From an uncultured Eggerthellaceae bacterium (GTDB taxonomy: Bacteria; Actinomycetota; Coriobacteriia; Coriobacteriales; Eggerthellaceae): DNA of 61,922 bases. A model generated the notes under the pieces. It was not told the DNA's origin. It ran no database searches and saw only the letters and a program-made list of their open reading frames with translations. Shown in pieces: positions 34,365 to 42,953 of the stretch. Position numbers and translations under genes: made by a program. The stretch covers positions 1 to 61,922 of the forward strand of contig CAKTYF010000001.1 in the NCBI GenBank assembly GCA_934631995.1, written 5' to 3'. Each line of letters begins with the position of its first letter. Positions within the stretch are counted from its first letter, which is position 1.

Positions 34365-34400
34365 GTTGCAATTGTATGCTTAAAGCAGACATATGCAACA
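34364..34400 (-). promoter_or_regulatory. Promoter and operator of the abiE operon
   Basis: On the minus strand, -35 TTGCAT (34398-34393) and -10 TACAAT (34376-34371) have a 16-bp spacer. The inverted repeat TGTTGCA (34364-34370) and TGCAACA (34394-34400) brackets the promoter, as expected for autorepression by AbiEi. Transcription would start at or within a few bases of the ATG. Confidence 0.6.
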
Positions 34401-34456
34401 GATTTTTACTGAATACGATAAAAGCGATACGGGCATTGTGCTCAAATTGTTTGTAG

Positions 34457-34506
34457 TGCGGCGCGGCGTATGCAGATTTTTTCGGCAGTGAAAGGGTAGG
34501 AATTAC
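34457..34506. repeat. 50-bp direct repeat, right copy (flanks AbiE module)
   Basis: It matches 32731-32780 with three mismatches, same orientation. It lies 93 bp upstream of abiEi, nearly the same distance as the left copy lies upstream of cysE. Confidence 0.93.
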
Positions 34507-34763
34507 AGCTTGCGAAGCTTCCGAAAGCCAAGAACGTAATGCTTAGGGGCGCTGACGGTGCTACTCAAGCGCCCGCTTTATTTCCTTTGCAACGTTGCTC
34601 ACGATGCTCAGAAAAATGCAACCGCAAAATACGTCATATTTCGCAAAATAGTACAACTTTGTATTTTCCCAGGTCAACCCCAACTTCCTAAAATGTCCAT
34701 TTTTCGATTCGTAAAAATATGCCATAATGGACAAGATAGGACAATTATTTCGCATTTTGCTAT

Positions 34764-34791
34764 TTCAACATGCGTTTTAATTTCCTATAAT
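34764..34791 (+). promoter_or_regulatory. Likely promoter of the first TetR gene
   Basis: A perfect -10 TATAAT (34786-34791) has TTCAAC (34764-34769) 16 bp upstream as a partial -35. It lies 26 bp before the ATG and within 60 bp of an inverted repeat that may be the operator. Confidence 0.55.
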
Positions 34792-34817
34792 GAGCCTCAC
34801 TTGGGGAAGGGGACAAC

Positions 34818-35546
34818 ATGGCGGGTTCGTCAAAAGAACGCGAAGAAGAGTGGCGCGAGCTCATCTTCGATGCATATAACCGATGCATCGAACAAGGTGC
34901 TGCCGTGTCTGAAATCACCATCAAGCGCATCTGCGAAGAGGCGCATATCTCCAAACCCACGTTTTATCGCTATTTCGACAACAAAGAAGACATGGCGCTT
35001 TGGGTGTCGCGTCGTGCCATTGATGCGGGATTTACCCAGATAGGGCGCACCTGTACTTGGTTTGTTGGTCTGTATCGCACGTGTCTTGAGTTCCTTCGCT
35101 ATAAAGCATATTTCTCCGCCGCTCCGAAAAGCACGTCTAACGGCATGGTGGGCGACGCTCTTTTTGACTACAAACGTGACGTTTTGATGGAGACGCTTAC
35201 GAAGTATCGTCGCGAGCGCATTGATTCCGTTGCCGCTTTCCAGATCGAAGCGTTCTTGGTTTCGTCGGGCTCGATGTTTCGCTATTGGGGCGAGTCGGGC
35301 ATGAACATGTCGCCGGAAGATATTGCCGCATATATCACAAGCTCGGTTCCTTGGGGTTTGTACAACCTGCTGAAAGAGCCGATTAGGGGCCTAAGCGACG
35401 AGCAACACCACATCAATCGCATTGCTATAACAAGTGTGGAGGGACGCCCCGTGGACTATTGGGCGCTGCGAAAAGATATCCAAGACGGGTCGGAGATCCT
35501 ACGACATATCATGAATGAGTATGGCGTGTCTGAAGTGGGAAAATAA
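34818..35546 (+). CDS. TetR/AcrR-family transcriptional regulator
   Basis: The 242-residue protein has a TetR N-terminal HTH (SEITIKRICEEAHISKPTFY, then RYFDNKEDMA), a normal match. The ligand-binding half is not assignable. The C-terminus is longer than usual by about 30 residues. GGGGAAGGGG precedes the ATG. No target operon is adjacent other than a second TetR gene on the same strand 110 bp later, so the two may regulate each other or distant genes. Confidence 0.9.
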   Translation: MAGSSKEREEEWRELIFDAYNRCIEQGAAVSEITIKRICEEAHISKPTFYRYFDNKEDMALWVSRRAIDAGFTQIGRTCTWFVGLYRTCLEFLRYKAYFSAAPKSTSNGMVGDALFDYKRDVLMETLTKYRRERIDSVAAFQIEAFLVSSGSMFRYWGESGMNMSPEDIAAYITSSVPWGLYNLLKEPIRGLSDEQHHINRIAITSVEGRPVDYWALRKDIQDGSEILRHIMNEYGVSEVGK

Positions 35547-35655
35547 GAGAAACCATATCACAGTTTTTCATAATATTTTCAATAAGAACTGGTATTATCG
35601 CCTCTGATAAATCGGATACTGTATTGAAGACCGAAGCAGAGGAGATGGTGTCGTA

Positions 35656-36312
35656 ATGCAGCTAGACGAAAATGGTTTGGTCAAAGGGAAACGAAGCGGC
35701 GATGTTCTTGAGACTGCCTTCAAAATGTTCTCTCATGCTGCAATTGATTCCATTAGCATGACGGATATCGCCGATGAAGCTCGTATTGGCGTTGCAACGA
35801 TTTATCGTTATTTTGGCACAAAGCAGAACCTGGTTATTCGCGCATGCGCGTACGCGATGCGTATGCGTACTGAGAAAGTGTTGCAGCGTTTCAAAGAGGA
35901 AAAAGTCGCCGAGCGTCGTGGTATTGAGCAGATAGAGTATCTGCTTATGGGCTTCGTGCAAGATTACGAAGAGCAGCTTGACCTGCTGCGATTCACTACG
36001 AATGTCGATCAATATTTCTTGGATGAGTCCAATAAAGAGGCGCTTATTCCTTGTCGCGATGCGATGAAGCCCATCTTCGATTTGTATTATCATGCTTTCG
36101 ATCTGGCTATTGAGCAGGGGGATGTTGTTCCCGAGTATTGCGATCGCGAGTATCAGACCTGCAGCATTATGGCGATTATGGGTGCTGCGCAAAAATATGC
36201 CGCAAATGGCATTTTCTGCTGCGCGGATGTAGTAAGGCAGAAGAATTGGTTGACGTGGCAAGCGAAAATGACCCTCCATTTCCTGGGGGGGGGGCTGCCC
36301 TCTGAAGCCTGA
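35656..36312 (+). CDS. TetR/AcrR-family regulator with a 10-G tract near its 3' end
   Basis: The 218-residue protein has a TetR HTH (SISMTDIADEARIGVATIYR followed by YFGTKQNLV). The C-terminal ligand domain includes several Cys (GIFCCADV). Near the end, ten consecutive G (36285-36294) encode LGGG; a slip of one base would change only the last eight or nine residues and the stop. GGAG lies before the ATG. The regulated genes are unknown. Confidence 0.9.
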   Translation: MQLDENGLVKGKRSGDVLETAFKMFSHAAIDSISMTDIADEARIGVATIYRYFGTKQNLVIRACAYAMRMRTEKVLQRFKEEKVAERRGIEQIEYLLMGFVQDYEEQLDLLRFTTNVDQYFLDESNKEALIPCRDAMKPIFDLYYHAFDLAIEQGDVVPEYCDREYQTCSIMAIMGAAQKYAANGIFCCADVVRQKNWLTWQAKMTLHFLGGGLPSEA

Positions 36313-36703
36313 TTCCGGTATACCGCGCTGCTGTGCGTAAGGTTGCGTAGTACGCGGAAGTATCTCGGAGCATGGGCGCGCGTGATTGCGTGCAAGTGAG
36401 TTGTGCCGCGCGCCCGGAGGACATTCGGAGCAAAGGATATTCGGAGCAAGTGTGCGTGATTTCTGGGATAACCCTGGTGAACGCACATGAAGCGCTACGA
36501 TATTTGACGATAAGGGTAAACCGTTCTGCGAAGGTGCGGTTTACCCTTCTTTTTTGGTTGTTGCGGGTTCGTTTTTGCGGTAAGCGCCATAATGTTGTAG
36601 GTGATTTTTGCCCGACGCTTTGTGGCGTTGCGCGAACCGCGGCGCGCAGTTCGTTGCGTCAATTCGCTTATAAGAATTCCAATGTATGAGAGGGTTTGAA
36701 ACA
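36313..36703. other. Intergenic region with terminator between TetR and phosphatase genes
   Basis: The first 200 bp show nothing clear. A strong terminator lies at 36512-36556. The remaining 147 bp precede the phosphatase gene and contain no clear promoter boxes. Confidence 0.6.
36512..36556 (+). terminator. Rho-independent terminator
   Basis: A perfect 12-bp stem (AAGGGTAAACCG at 36512-36523, CGGTTTACCCTT at 36537-36548, 13-nt loop) is followed by CTTTTTT. It lies 200 bp after the second TetR gene. Confidence 0.9.
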
Positions 36704-37165
36704 TTGATTAGAATCCTGTTTGTATGCCATGGCAATATTTGCCGCAGCCCTATGGCGGAATACGTTATGAAGCACTTGGTCAAGGAGGTCGGGCTGGCTG
36801 GCGAATTTGCTATTGACTCCGCCGCGACCAGCACGGAAGAAATAGGGAATACGCCGCACCGTGGCACGCGTCGGGTGCTGGCAGAAAACGGCATTGCGTG
36901 CGGAGAGCATCGCGCGCGGCGCTTGAAGCGCAGCGATGCGGAAGCGTTTGACCTGATCATCGGCATGGATTCCGCGAATATCCGCAACATGAGAGGCGCG
37001 CTGGGCGCCGCCGCGCAGGGCAAGATCTACAAGCTCATGGAGTTTGCGGGATTGACCGACGACGTTGCCGACCCCTGGTATACGGGCGATTTCGAAACAA
37101 CATTCAATGACGTTTACGTGGGCTGTACAGGGCTTTTAGCGTTTTGCAGGAAGAGTCTGCGGTAG
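36704..37165 (+). CDS. Low-molecular-weight protein-tyrosine phosphatase
   Basis: The 153-residue enzyme has the P-loop FVCHGNICRSPMAE (C-x5-R-S) near its N-terminus and the general-acid loop DPWYTGDFE, so the catalytic Cys, Arg and Asp are all present. These enzymes dephosphorylate Tyr-phosphorylated proteins, often for capsule or stress control. I prefer the TTG at 36704 because it gives MIRILFVCHGN, the usual start, and has GAGAGGG 9 bp upstream; an ATG at 36686 would add six residues and lies within that RBS. Its 3' end overlaps the convergent DUF3786 gene by 30 bp. Confidence 0.93.
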   Translation: MIRILFVCHGNICRSPMAEYVMKHLVKEVGLAGEFAIDSAATSTEEIGNTPHRGTRRVLAENGIACGEHRARRLKRSDAEAFDLIIGMDSANIRNMRGALGAAAQGKIYKLMEFAGLTDDVADPWYTGDFETTFNDVYVGCTGLLAFCRKSLR

Positions 37166-37843
37166 AGTTTCCCTTTCTGTTCCGAGAAGCTTCCGACATT
37201 GGGCCTCAAGTTCTTCCAGAATGAACCCATTTGCGTACCAAACCGTCTCGTAATGCATGTATTGCAGCACGTTTTCGTCCCAGAAGAATTGAAGCGATGC
37301 AGGAAAATCTTCATCGGGAAGCCAGAGCTGAACTTGCATGGTTAGATCATTTATGACGGTGAACTGGGCCGATGCATCGGCTTTATCGAGCGACGCGCCG
37401 CCCAGCGCCCGTGCGGCCTGCGCCAAAATGCCGCTCTTCTGCGCCTCAAGCGCGGCCAAGCGTGCTTCTTGGGCTGCGTAAATGCTGCTTGGCCGTGGCG
37501 CTGTTGCCGCTATTTTCGTGTGCAAGCTTTTCATGTTGACCATGGTTTTGTTGGCGTGGCATGAAGGCTGAGCGTATCCCAGCAGGTCGTAGATGGTCAT
37601 GGCTTCGTTGAATTGCGCTTCTGGCCAGGTGGTTTCTGCGGGAGCGCCCGGGGCTTCGCATTCTTCGCGGCGTTCGATGACGCCCGTGCGCTTGCTCAGG
37701 CGAAACGGCTGCTCAAAGAATCGCACGTACAGATAATCGGCATCTTGTTCAAGCCCAAATCGCTCAATAAGCGCGCTGTGGTCGGTTTCGCAAAACGCTT
37801 GCGCGCAGGCACGTTTCGTCTTTTCGTAATTCGATTCTGCCAT
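37136..37843 (-). CDS. DUF3786 domain-containing protein
   Basis: The 235-residue cytosolic protein resembles DUF3786: an N-terminal helical part (ALIERFGLEQDADYLYVRFF), a middle MTIYDLLGYA and a C-terminal FPASLQFFWDENVLQYMHYE. DUF3786 proteins occur in anaerobes and have been suggested to relate to corrinoid or Fe-S enzymes, but the function is not established. The ATG at 37843 follows AAGGAGG. The last 30 bp are shared with the convergent phosphatase gene. Confidence 0.7.
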   Translation of the reverse strand: MAESNYEKTKRACAQAFCETDHSALIERFGLEQDADYLYVRFFEQPFRLSKRTGVIERREECEAPGAPAETTWPEAQFNEAMTIYDLLGYAQPSCHANKTMVNMKSLHTKIAATAPRPSSIYAAQEARLAALEAQKSGILAQAARALGGASLDKADASAQFTVINDLTMQVQLWLPDEDFPASLQFFWDENVLQYMHYETVWYANGFILEELEAQCRKLLGTERETLPQTLPAKR

Positions 37844-38168
37844 GGACCCCTTCGCCTCCTTGTTCTTTGAACTGCGCTGTTGCGCTTATTGTACTCCGTA
37901 CGAGCCTTGTGTCTTGCCGCGCGGCGCTTTGCGTTTCGATGCCCGAGCAAAAAAGAAGGATTTTGAAGACTCTGTTCTTTTACCGAGCAGGTTTTTTGAC
38001 AAACAGTGGCACTATCGCGTGATGGAGTATAATGGATGCTCTTGTGTTCACGGGTGCGTCCGCGCGGCGCGCTTCCAGGGTAAACAAGTGCGTTCGGATG
38101 GGCGCAATGCAAGGGCTCTTAGCGCGAACAACAGCAAAGAAATGAAAGAATACCCAGGTAGAGTGGCT
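37844..38168. other. 325-bp divergent intergenic region before cimA
   Basis: It contains a perfect TATAAT (38028-38033) on the plus strand. TTGACA is at 37996-38001, but 26 bp away, so they are not a standard pair. No gene, terminator or amino-acid-rich leader peptide is evident, though the cimA frame is open through most of it. Confidence 0.5.
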
Positions 38169-39779
38169 ATGACGGCAAGCAAAGAGACGCTTCAGAAAAC
38201 GAAAATCTACACGTACGACTGCACGTTGCGCGATGGCGAACAGGGCGAAGGGATTGCCCTTTCCGTTGAGGATAAGCTGCGCATTGTGCAGCGGCTTGAT
38301 GCATTCGGCATTGATTATATCGAAGGCGGTTTTCCCGCCTCGAACCCAAAGGATATCGAGTTTTTCCAGCGTGTGGGCAAGCTCAAGTTGAAAAATGCGC
38401 GTTTGGCGGCGTTCGGCTCCGTGTGCCATAAGGATGTTTCCGCAGATCAGGACAAAGGTCTTGCCGATTTAGTGGCATGCGGGGCGCCCGTTATTGCTGT
38501 TGTTGCAAAAACGTGGGACTTGCAGGTCACGCGCGTGCTGGAGACCACGCTTGAGGAAAACTTGCGCATGATTTCCGATTCCGTAGCGTTCTTGGTGGCG
38601 CAGGGCAGAGAAGTTGTGCTGGACGCCGAGCATTTCTACGATGGCTACAAGGCGAATGCGGAATATGCGTTGGCGTGTGTGGGGACGGCTGTTTCTGCGG
38701 GCGCGCGCATGGTTTCGCTGTGCGAGACGAACGGCGGCGTGCTTCCGTTCGAGGTTGAAGAAATCACTGCTGCGGTTGTTGCTGCGTTTCCGCAGGTGAA
38801 CGTTGGTGTTCACGCGCATAACGACACGGGATGCGCGGTGGCGAATTCCCTTTCGGCGGTGCGTGCCGGCGCGCGTCATGTGCAGGGAACCATCAACGGC
38901 ATTGGCGAGCGCGTGGGCAATGCCGACTTGCTCACCATTATTGCCGACCTGGAACTGAAGATGGGTTTTTCCTGCGTGGGGCCCGATAAGCTGCGCGAGC
39001 TTTCCGAGGTTGCGGCGTTCGTGGCCGATTCGTGCAACCAGTCGGTTTGGGCGCATCATCCGTATGTGGGTTCGGCAGCATTCGCGCACAAAGGCGGGCT
39101 CCATGCCAGCGCCATCGCTCGTTTTCCGCAGGCGTACGAGCATGTTTCCCCTGATGCAGTGGGCAATAAGTCCCATATGGTGGTAAGCGAGCTGGCGGGC
39201 AAGGCGTCGCTTGTTGCGCGGGCGCGGGCTATTGGCATCGACCTGGAGCAGTACCCCAAGCGTGTTGCCGGTATTTTGGAAGACATCAAGCAGCGCGAGA
39301 ACAAGGGCTATTCGTACGAAGCCGCCGATGGTTCCTTGGCCATGCTTATTTGGGGGCATTTAGGCCAGGTCAAGCCGCATTTCACGTTGGAGAGCTTCCG
39401 TGTGATTGTGGATGATTACGAGGACACGGGTGCCTTCGCGAAAGACGCTATGTCCGAAGCAACCATCAAGATCCACGTGGGCGGAAAGCGCGTGGTTGCC
39501 ACGGGCGAAGGCGCCGGTCCCGTTGGCGCGCTGGACAACGCGCTGCGTCTGGCCATTTCCGAGGTGTACCCCGAAGTTGCCAGCATGGAACTGGTGGACT
39601 TCAAGGTGCGTATTCTGGACGAGAACGTGGGTACCGATGCCATTACGCGCGTTGCCATTACCACCAGAAACGGCGAGCACATGTGGGGCACCATTGGCGT
39701 TTCGGAGAACATCATAGAAGCTTCATGGAACGCGCTGGTTGATTCGATTGAGTTTGGCCTGTTCAAACTGGGTAAATAG
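38169..39779 (+). CDS. cimA: (R)-citramalate synthase
   Basis: It condenses pyruvate and acetyl-CoA to citramalate, giving a threonine-independent route to 2-oxobutyrate and isoleucine. The 536-residue protein has the DRE-TIM motif DCTLRDGEQGEG (from D17), metal ligands HAHND (H215, H217), HKGGLHASAI and a C-terminal LeuA-type regulatory domain (EGAGPVGALDNALR). Length and the GEGI variant fit the CimA/LeuA2 type rather than LeuA. The start is uncertain; AGGTAGAG precedes 38169, and another in-frame ATG lies at 38142. The TrpR-like gene follows by 13 bp. Confidence 0.92.
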   Translation: MTASKETLQKTKIYTYDCTLRDGEQGEGIALSVEDKLRIVQRLDAFGIDYIEGGFPASNPKDIEFFQRVGKLKLKNARLAAFGSVCHKDVSADQDKGLADLVACGAPVIAVVAKTWDLQVTRVLETTLEENLRMISDSVAFLVAQGREVVLDAEHFYDGYKANAEYALACVGTAVSAGARMVSLCETNGGVLPFEVEEITAAVVAAFPQVNVGVHAHNDTGCAVANSLSAVRAGARHVQGTINGIGERVGNADLLTIIADLELKMGFSCVGPDKLRELSEVAAFVADSCNQSVWAHHPYVGSAAFAHKGGLHASAIARFPQAYEHVSPDAVGNKSHMVVSELAGKASLVARARAIGIDLEQYPKRVAGILEDIKQRENKGYSYEAADGSLAMLIWGHLGQVKPHFTLESFRVIVDDYEDTGAFAKDAMSEATIKIHVGGKRVVATGEGAGPVGALDNALRLAISEVYPEVASMELVDFKVRILDENVGTDAITRVAITTRNGEHMWGTIGVSENIIEASWNALVDSIEFGLFKLGK

Positions 39780-39792
39780 CGAAAGGGTGAAC

Positions 39793-40095
39793 GTGGTGGA
39801 TAATTTGAGAACGCCCGAGGTTGACGAGTTGCTAACGGTTCTGTCCCGCCTGGACGACCCTGATACCATATACGCGCTGTTGCAGGATTTATTCACGGTC
39901 CGCGAGATTCGCGATACGTCTCAGCGCTTGCAGGTGGCGCGCATGCTTGCAAAGAAGAATTCCTACACCGCCATCGAGGCGGCAACGGGGGCGTCGGCAA
40001 CTACCATCGCGCGCGTGTCCAAGTGCCTGAGCTACGGTGCAGGCGGTTATGCGGCGGCGCTTAAGGCGCTGGAAGAGTCCGGCGCGCAGGCGTAG
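39793..40095 (+). CDS. TrpR/YerC-YecD family regulator
   Basis: The 100-residue protein matches the YerC/YecD group of TrpR-like repressors: ELLTVLSRLDDPDTIYALLQ, then DLFTVREIRDTSQRLQVARM and the HTH SYTAIEAATGASATTIARVS. The start is one of several in-frame GTG codons; GAAAGG at 39781-39786 favours 39793 or 39796. It is 13 bp after cimA and so probably co-transcribed. TrpR itself senses tryptophan, but the ligand of this group is not known, and a role in amino acid control is plausible from the context. Confidence 0.9.
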   Translation: MVDNLRTPEVDELLTVLSRLDDPDTIYALLQDLFTVREIRDTSQRLQVARMLAKKNSYTAIEAATGASATTIARVSKCLSYGAGGYAAALKALEESGAQA

Positions 40096-40233
40096 CGGAC
40101 CGGCGCAGGAAGCAGGCGGGCGAAGGTAGCCAGCCTGGGCTGACTCGCGCATGGCTTCCCGTTCGCGGTGCAGGAGTAGCGGGTGGTCGCGACCTTCGCA
40201 TGCAAGTAGAGAAGAAGAGATTTCGAGGTTTCA

Positions 40234-42576
40234 ATGGAAAAGATAACGGGTTTGACCAGCGAAGAGGTGCAGCAGCGCATTGCTTCGGGCGATGTGAACG
40301 TAGATGCGAACGTGCATACGCGCTCGGTCAAGGAGATTCTTTTCGACAACCTGGTTACGCTGTTCAACGCGGTGAACCTGGTTCTTGCCGTTATCGTTTT
40401 CCTTACCGGTTCTTACAAGAACATGCTGTTCATGATTGTTATTGTCGTGAACGTTTTTATTGGCATCATTCAGGAGCTGCGCTCGAAGGCGGTTACCGAT
40501 AAGCTGTCTATCGTTGCAAGCGCGCATGCTTCCGTTATTCGTGATGGCGTACGCCAGGAAATTGAGCTTGACCAGGTGGTTCGCGATGATATGATTTGTC
40601 TGGGGCGTGGCATGCAAGTTCCCGCTGACTGCGAAATTATTGCGGGCGAATGCGACATGAACGAAAGCTTGCTCACAGGCGAGAGCGACCTTGTTCCCAA
40701 AAAGCCGGGTGATGTGCTTATGAGCGGGTCGTTTGTGAACGCGGGCAGCGTTACGGCGCGCGTGATTCACGTTGGTGCCGAGAATTATGCAAGCAAGATC
40801 AGCGCCGAGGCCAAAAAGCATAAGAAGGTCAATTCCGAAATTATGGATACGCTGAACAAGATTGTGAAGTACGTATCCATTGCGCTGCCGTTTGTGGGCG
40901 GCGCGCTGTTCTGCAGCCAATATTACCTGTCAAGCGAGCCGGTGGATTTGATCGATTGCATTTTGAGCACCGTCGCCGCGCTGATCGGCATGATCCCCGA
41001 GGGCCTGATTTTGCTCACGTCAACGGTTATGGCAGTTGCCGTTATTCGTCTTTCGAAGTCAAATGTGCTGGTCCAGCAGCTGTACTGCATTGAAACGCTA
41101 GCTCGCGTGGATACGCTGTGCCTGGATAAAACGGGTACCATCACCACGGGCGCCATGGAAGTGCATGCGGTCGAGCTGGTGCCGGGTGCCAGCGAGCAAG
41201 AAGTTTCCAGTGCACTGGCGTCACTCATGGCCGCCGAGAACGACCCCACTGAAACGTCGCGCGCCATTATGGAGTATTGCAAAGGGAAAACGGGCGCGGT
41301 GCTGCCGCTGGTGCGCGCGATTCCGTTTTCGTCGGACAAAAAATGGTCGGGCGCGGCTTTCCAAGGCGCCGCATATGTTATGGGCGCGGGTCAGTTTGTC
41401 ATGGGGCAACGTTACGCGCTCATTGAAGAACGCGTTTCTGAGCTGGCGAAAGACGCACGCGTTTTGGTGCTTGCTTCTGTTTCGGGCTTCACGGAAGACG
41501 GCGCGCTGGTGGGTGATCCCGAGCCGTTGGCTTTCATTTGCATCCACGATCAGATTCGTTCTACGGCGGCGCAGACCATTCAGTTCTTCAAGGAGCAGAG
41601 CGTTACCGTGAACGTGATTTCCGGCGACGATCCACGCACGGTTTCCGGCATTGCGGCGAAAGTAGGCGTGCCGAACGCCGATGCCTATGTGGATGCCACT
41701 ACGCTGAAAACCGATGAAGACGTGGCGGCCGCCATGAAGAAATATCACGTGTTCGGTCGCGTGAAGCCCGAACAGAAAAAGCAATTTGTACAGGCTCTTC
41801 AGAGCGAGGGCCACGTTGTTGCCATGACGGGCGATGGCGTGAACGATACGCTGGCGCTCAAGCAGGCCGACTGCAGCGTTGCTATGGCGGCAGGTTCCGA
41901 TGCCGCGCGTAACGTGGCACATTTAGTGTTGGTGGACAACGACTTCGCCAGCATGCCTAAAGTGGTGGCAGAGGGTAGGCGCTCTATCAACAACTTGCAG
42001 CGTTCTGCATCGTTGTTCCTGGTCAAGACGCTGTTCTCGATAACAATGGCGGTTTTGTTCGTGTTCTTGCCCTGGCAGTATCCGTTCCAGCCCATCCAGA
42101 TGACGCTGGTGAGCGCCATGACGATTGGCCTGCCGTCGTTCGTGCTGGCGCTTGAGCCGAATCGCGATCGCATTAAAGGCAATTTCCTGGAAAACGTTAT
42201 CGTGCGCGCTATACCTGGCGCTATTACGGTGGTGTTCAGCGTGCTTATCGTGAACATTGTGGGCAATGTGTTTGCGAATTGGGATTACGAGCAGATCTCC
42301 ACGTTGGCGGTGCTGCTTACGGCATGGACGGGCATTATGCTTATCATTCGCTTGTCGATTCCGTTTACCCCTATCCGAACAGGGCTTTTAGTGGTGTGCG
42401 CGGGTGGCACGATTCTAGGTGCCACGTTATTCCACAACTTGTTTGGTATCTCGGCGCTTTCGATTGGCATGTGGGTCACGCTGGGCGTCATGATGGTGCT
42501 CATTGCGATGTTCTATCACTACGTATATACGCGCTTTGATATCTGGCATGCAAAACGCCAGGCCAAGCTTGTGTAG
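40234..42576 (+). CDS. P-type (HAD-IC) cation-transporting ATPase
   Basis: The 780-residue pump has the phosphorylation motif DKTGT (D298), the actuator loop LLTGESD, the IPEGL ion-site motif (254-258) and the hinge VAMTGDGVNDTLALKQADCSVAMA. About ten membrane helices are visible. It lacks the heavy-metal N-terminal domain, and its sequence (IPEGLILLTSTVM) resembles the YfgQ/CaxP-like branch of P2 pumps, so Ca2+ or another divalent cation is likely. No partner gene is adjacent. Its upstream 138 bp show no clear promoter. Confidence 0.9.
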   Translation: MEKITGLTSEEVQQRIASGDVNVDANVHTRSVKEILFDNLVTLFNAVNLVLAVIVFLTGSYKNMLFMIVIVVNVFIGIIQELRSKAVTDKLSIVASAHASVIRDGVRQEIELDQVVRDDMICLGRGMQVPADCEIIAGECDMNESLLTGESDLVPKKPGDVLMSGSFVNAGSVTARVIHVGAENYASKISAEAKKHKKVNSEIMDTLNKIVKYVSIALPFVGGALFCSQYYLSSEPVDLIDCILSTVAALIGMIPEGLILLTSTVMAVAVIRLSKSNVLVQQLYCIETLARVDTLCLDKTGTITTGAMEVHAVELVPGASEQEVSSALASLMAAENDPTETSRAIMEYCKGKTGAVLPLVRAIPFSSDKKWSGAAFQGAAYVMGAGQFVMGQRYALIEERVSELAKDARVLVLASVSGFTEDGALVGDPEPLAFICIHDQIRSTAAQTIQFFKEQSVTVNVISGDDPRTVSGIAAKVGVPNADAYVDATTLKTDEDVAAAMKKYHVFGRVKPEQKKQFVQALQSEGHVVAMTGDGVNDTLALKQADCSVAMAAGSDAARNVAHLVLVDNDFASMPKVVAEGRRSINNLQRSASLFLVKTLFSITMAVLFVFLPWQYPFQPIQMTLVSAMTIGLPSFVLALEPNRDRIKGNFLENVIVRAIPGAITVVFSVLIVNIVGNVFANWDYEQISTLAVLLTAWTGIMLIIRLSIPFTPIRTGLLVVCAGGTILGATLFHNLFGISALSIGMWVTLGVMMVLIAMFYHYVYTRFDIWHAKRQAKLV

Positions 42577-42587
42577 TGCCGCTGCTT

Positions 42588-42617
42588 GTTGACAAATTAC
42601 CCCACCTTTTGTCAACA
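42588..42617 (-). repeat. Dispersed 30-bp palindrome, copy 2 (downstream of the P-type ATPase)
   Basis: Here the arms are perfect 9-mers, GTTGACAAA and TTTGTCAAC, around AGGTGGGGTAA when read on the minus strand. It lies 11 bp after the ATPase stop. Confidence 0.85.
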
Positions 42618-42725
42618 TTTGCGAGCCGAACCCATGCGTTTGCAGCGAGGTTTTATGATGCACGGCGGTGCATTGGGTGGCTTGAGGCTGCTGCGTGCCT
42701 TTTCTTCTGTTGATTTTGCCGCTGC

Positions 42726-42953
42726 TTGTTGGAAAACGACCCCCAAACTCGGGCAAATCGACGATATTCGGTGGTCGGAGCGGTAGGGTGAAAGCCGGAC
42801 CGGCAAGGCTGTTTTTTCGCAGCCGTCTGACCTGGTCTTTTGTGAACGATCATTTTGACAGATGCCCATAAAGCAGAAGAAGAGCCCCGATTGGGACTCT
42901 TCAACCACCGAATATCGTCGATTTGCCTGAATTCGCACCCGTTTTTCCAACAA
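42726..42953. repeat. 228-bp inverted-repeat element with 50-bp arms
   Basis: The arms are 42726-42775 and 42904-42953. The outer 11 bp (TTGTTGGAAAA) and inner 24 bp match perfectly, with a 15-bp non-matching part between. The 128-bp interior has no gene. Its plan (conserved TTGTTG-AAAA tip, variable segment, long inner arm, interior of about 127 bp) parallels the element at 30644-30881, though the inner arm sequence differs. Confidence 0.85.

Larger units (their letters stand above)
34365..34817. other. 453-bp AT-rich intergenic region between abiEi and a TetR gene
   Basis: It holds the abiE promoter/operator, the right 50-bp direct repeat (34457-34506), an AT-rich stretch with no gene (34600-34800) and the promoter of the TetR gene. 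An inverted repeat TGTCCAT (34694-34700) / ATGGACA (34727-34733) lies upstream of that promoter and may be an operator. Confidence 0.6.

Noticed and set aside
37996..38033. TTGACA and TATAAT upstream of cimA as one promoter
   Set aside because: Both boxes are perfect, but they are 26 bp apart, too far for a standard sigma-70 promoter.
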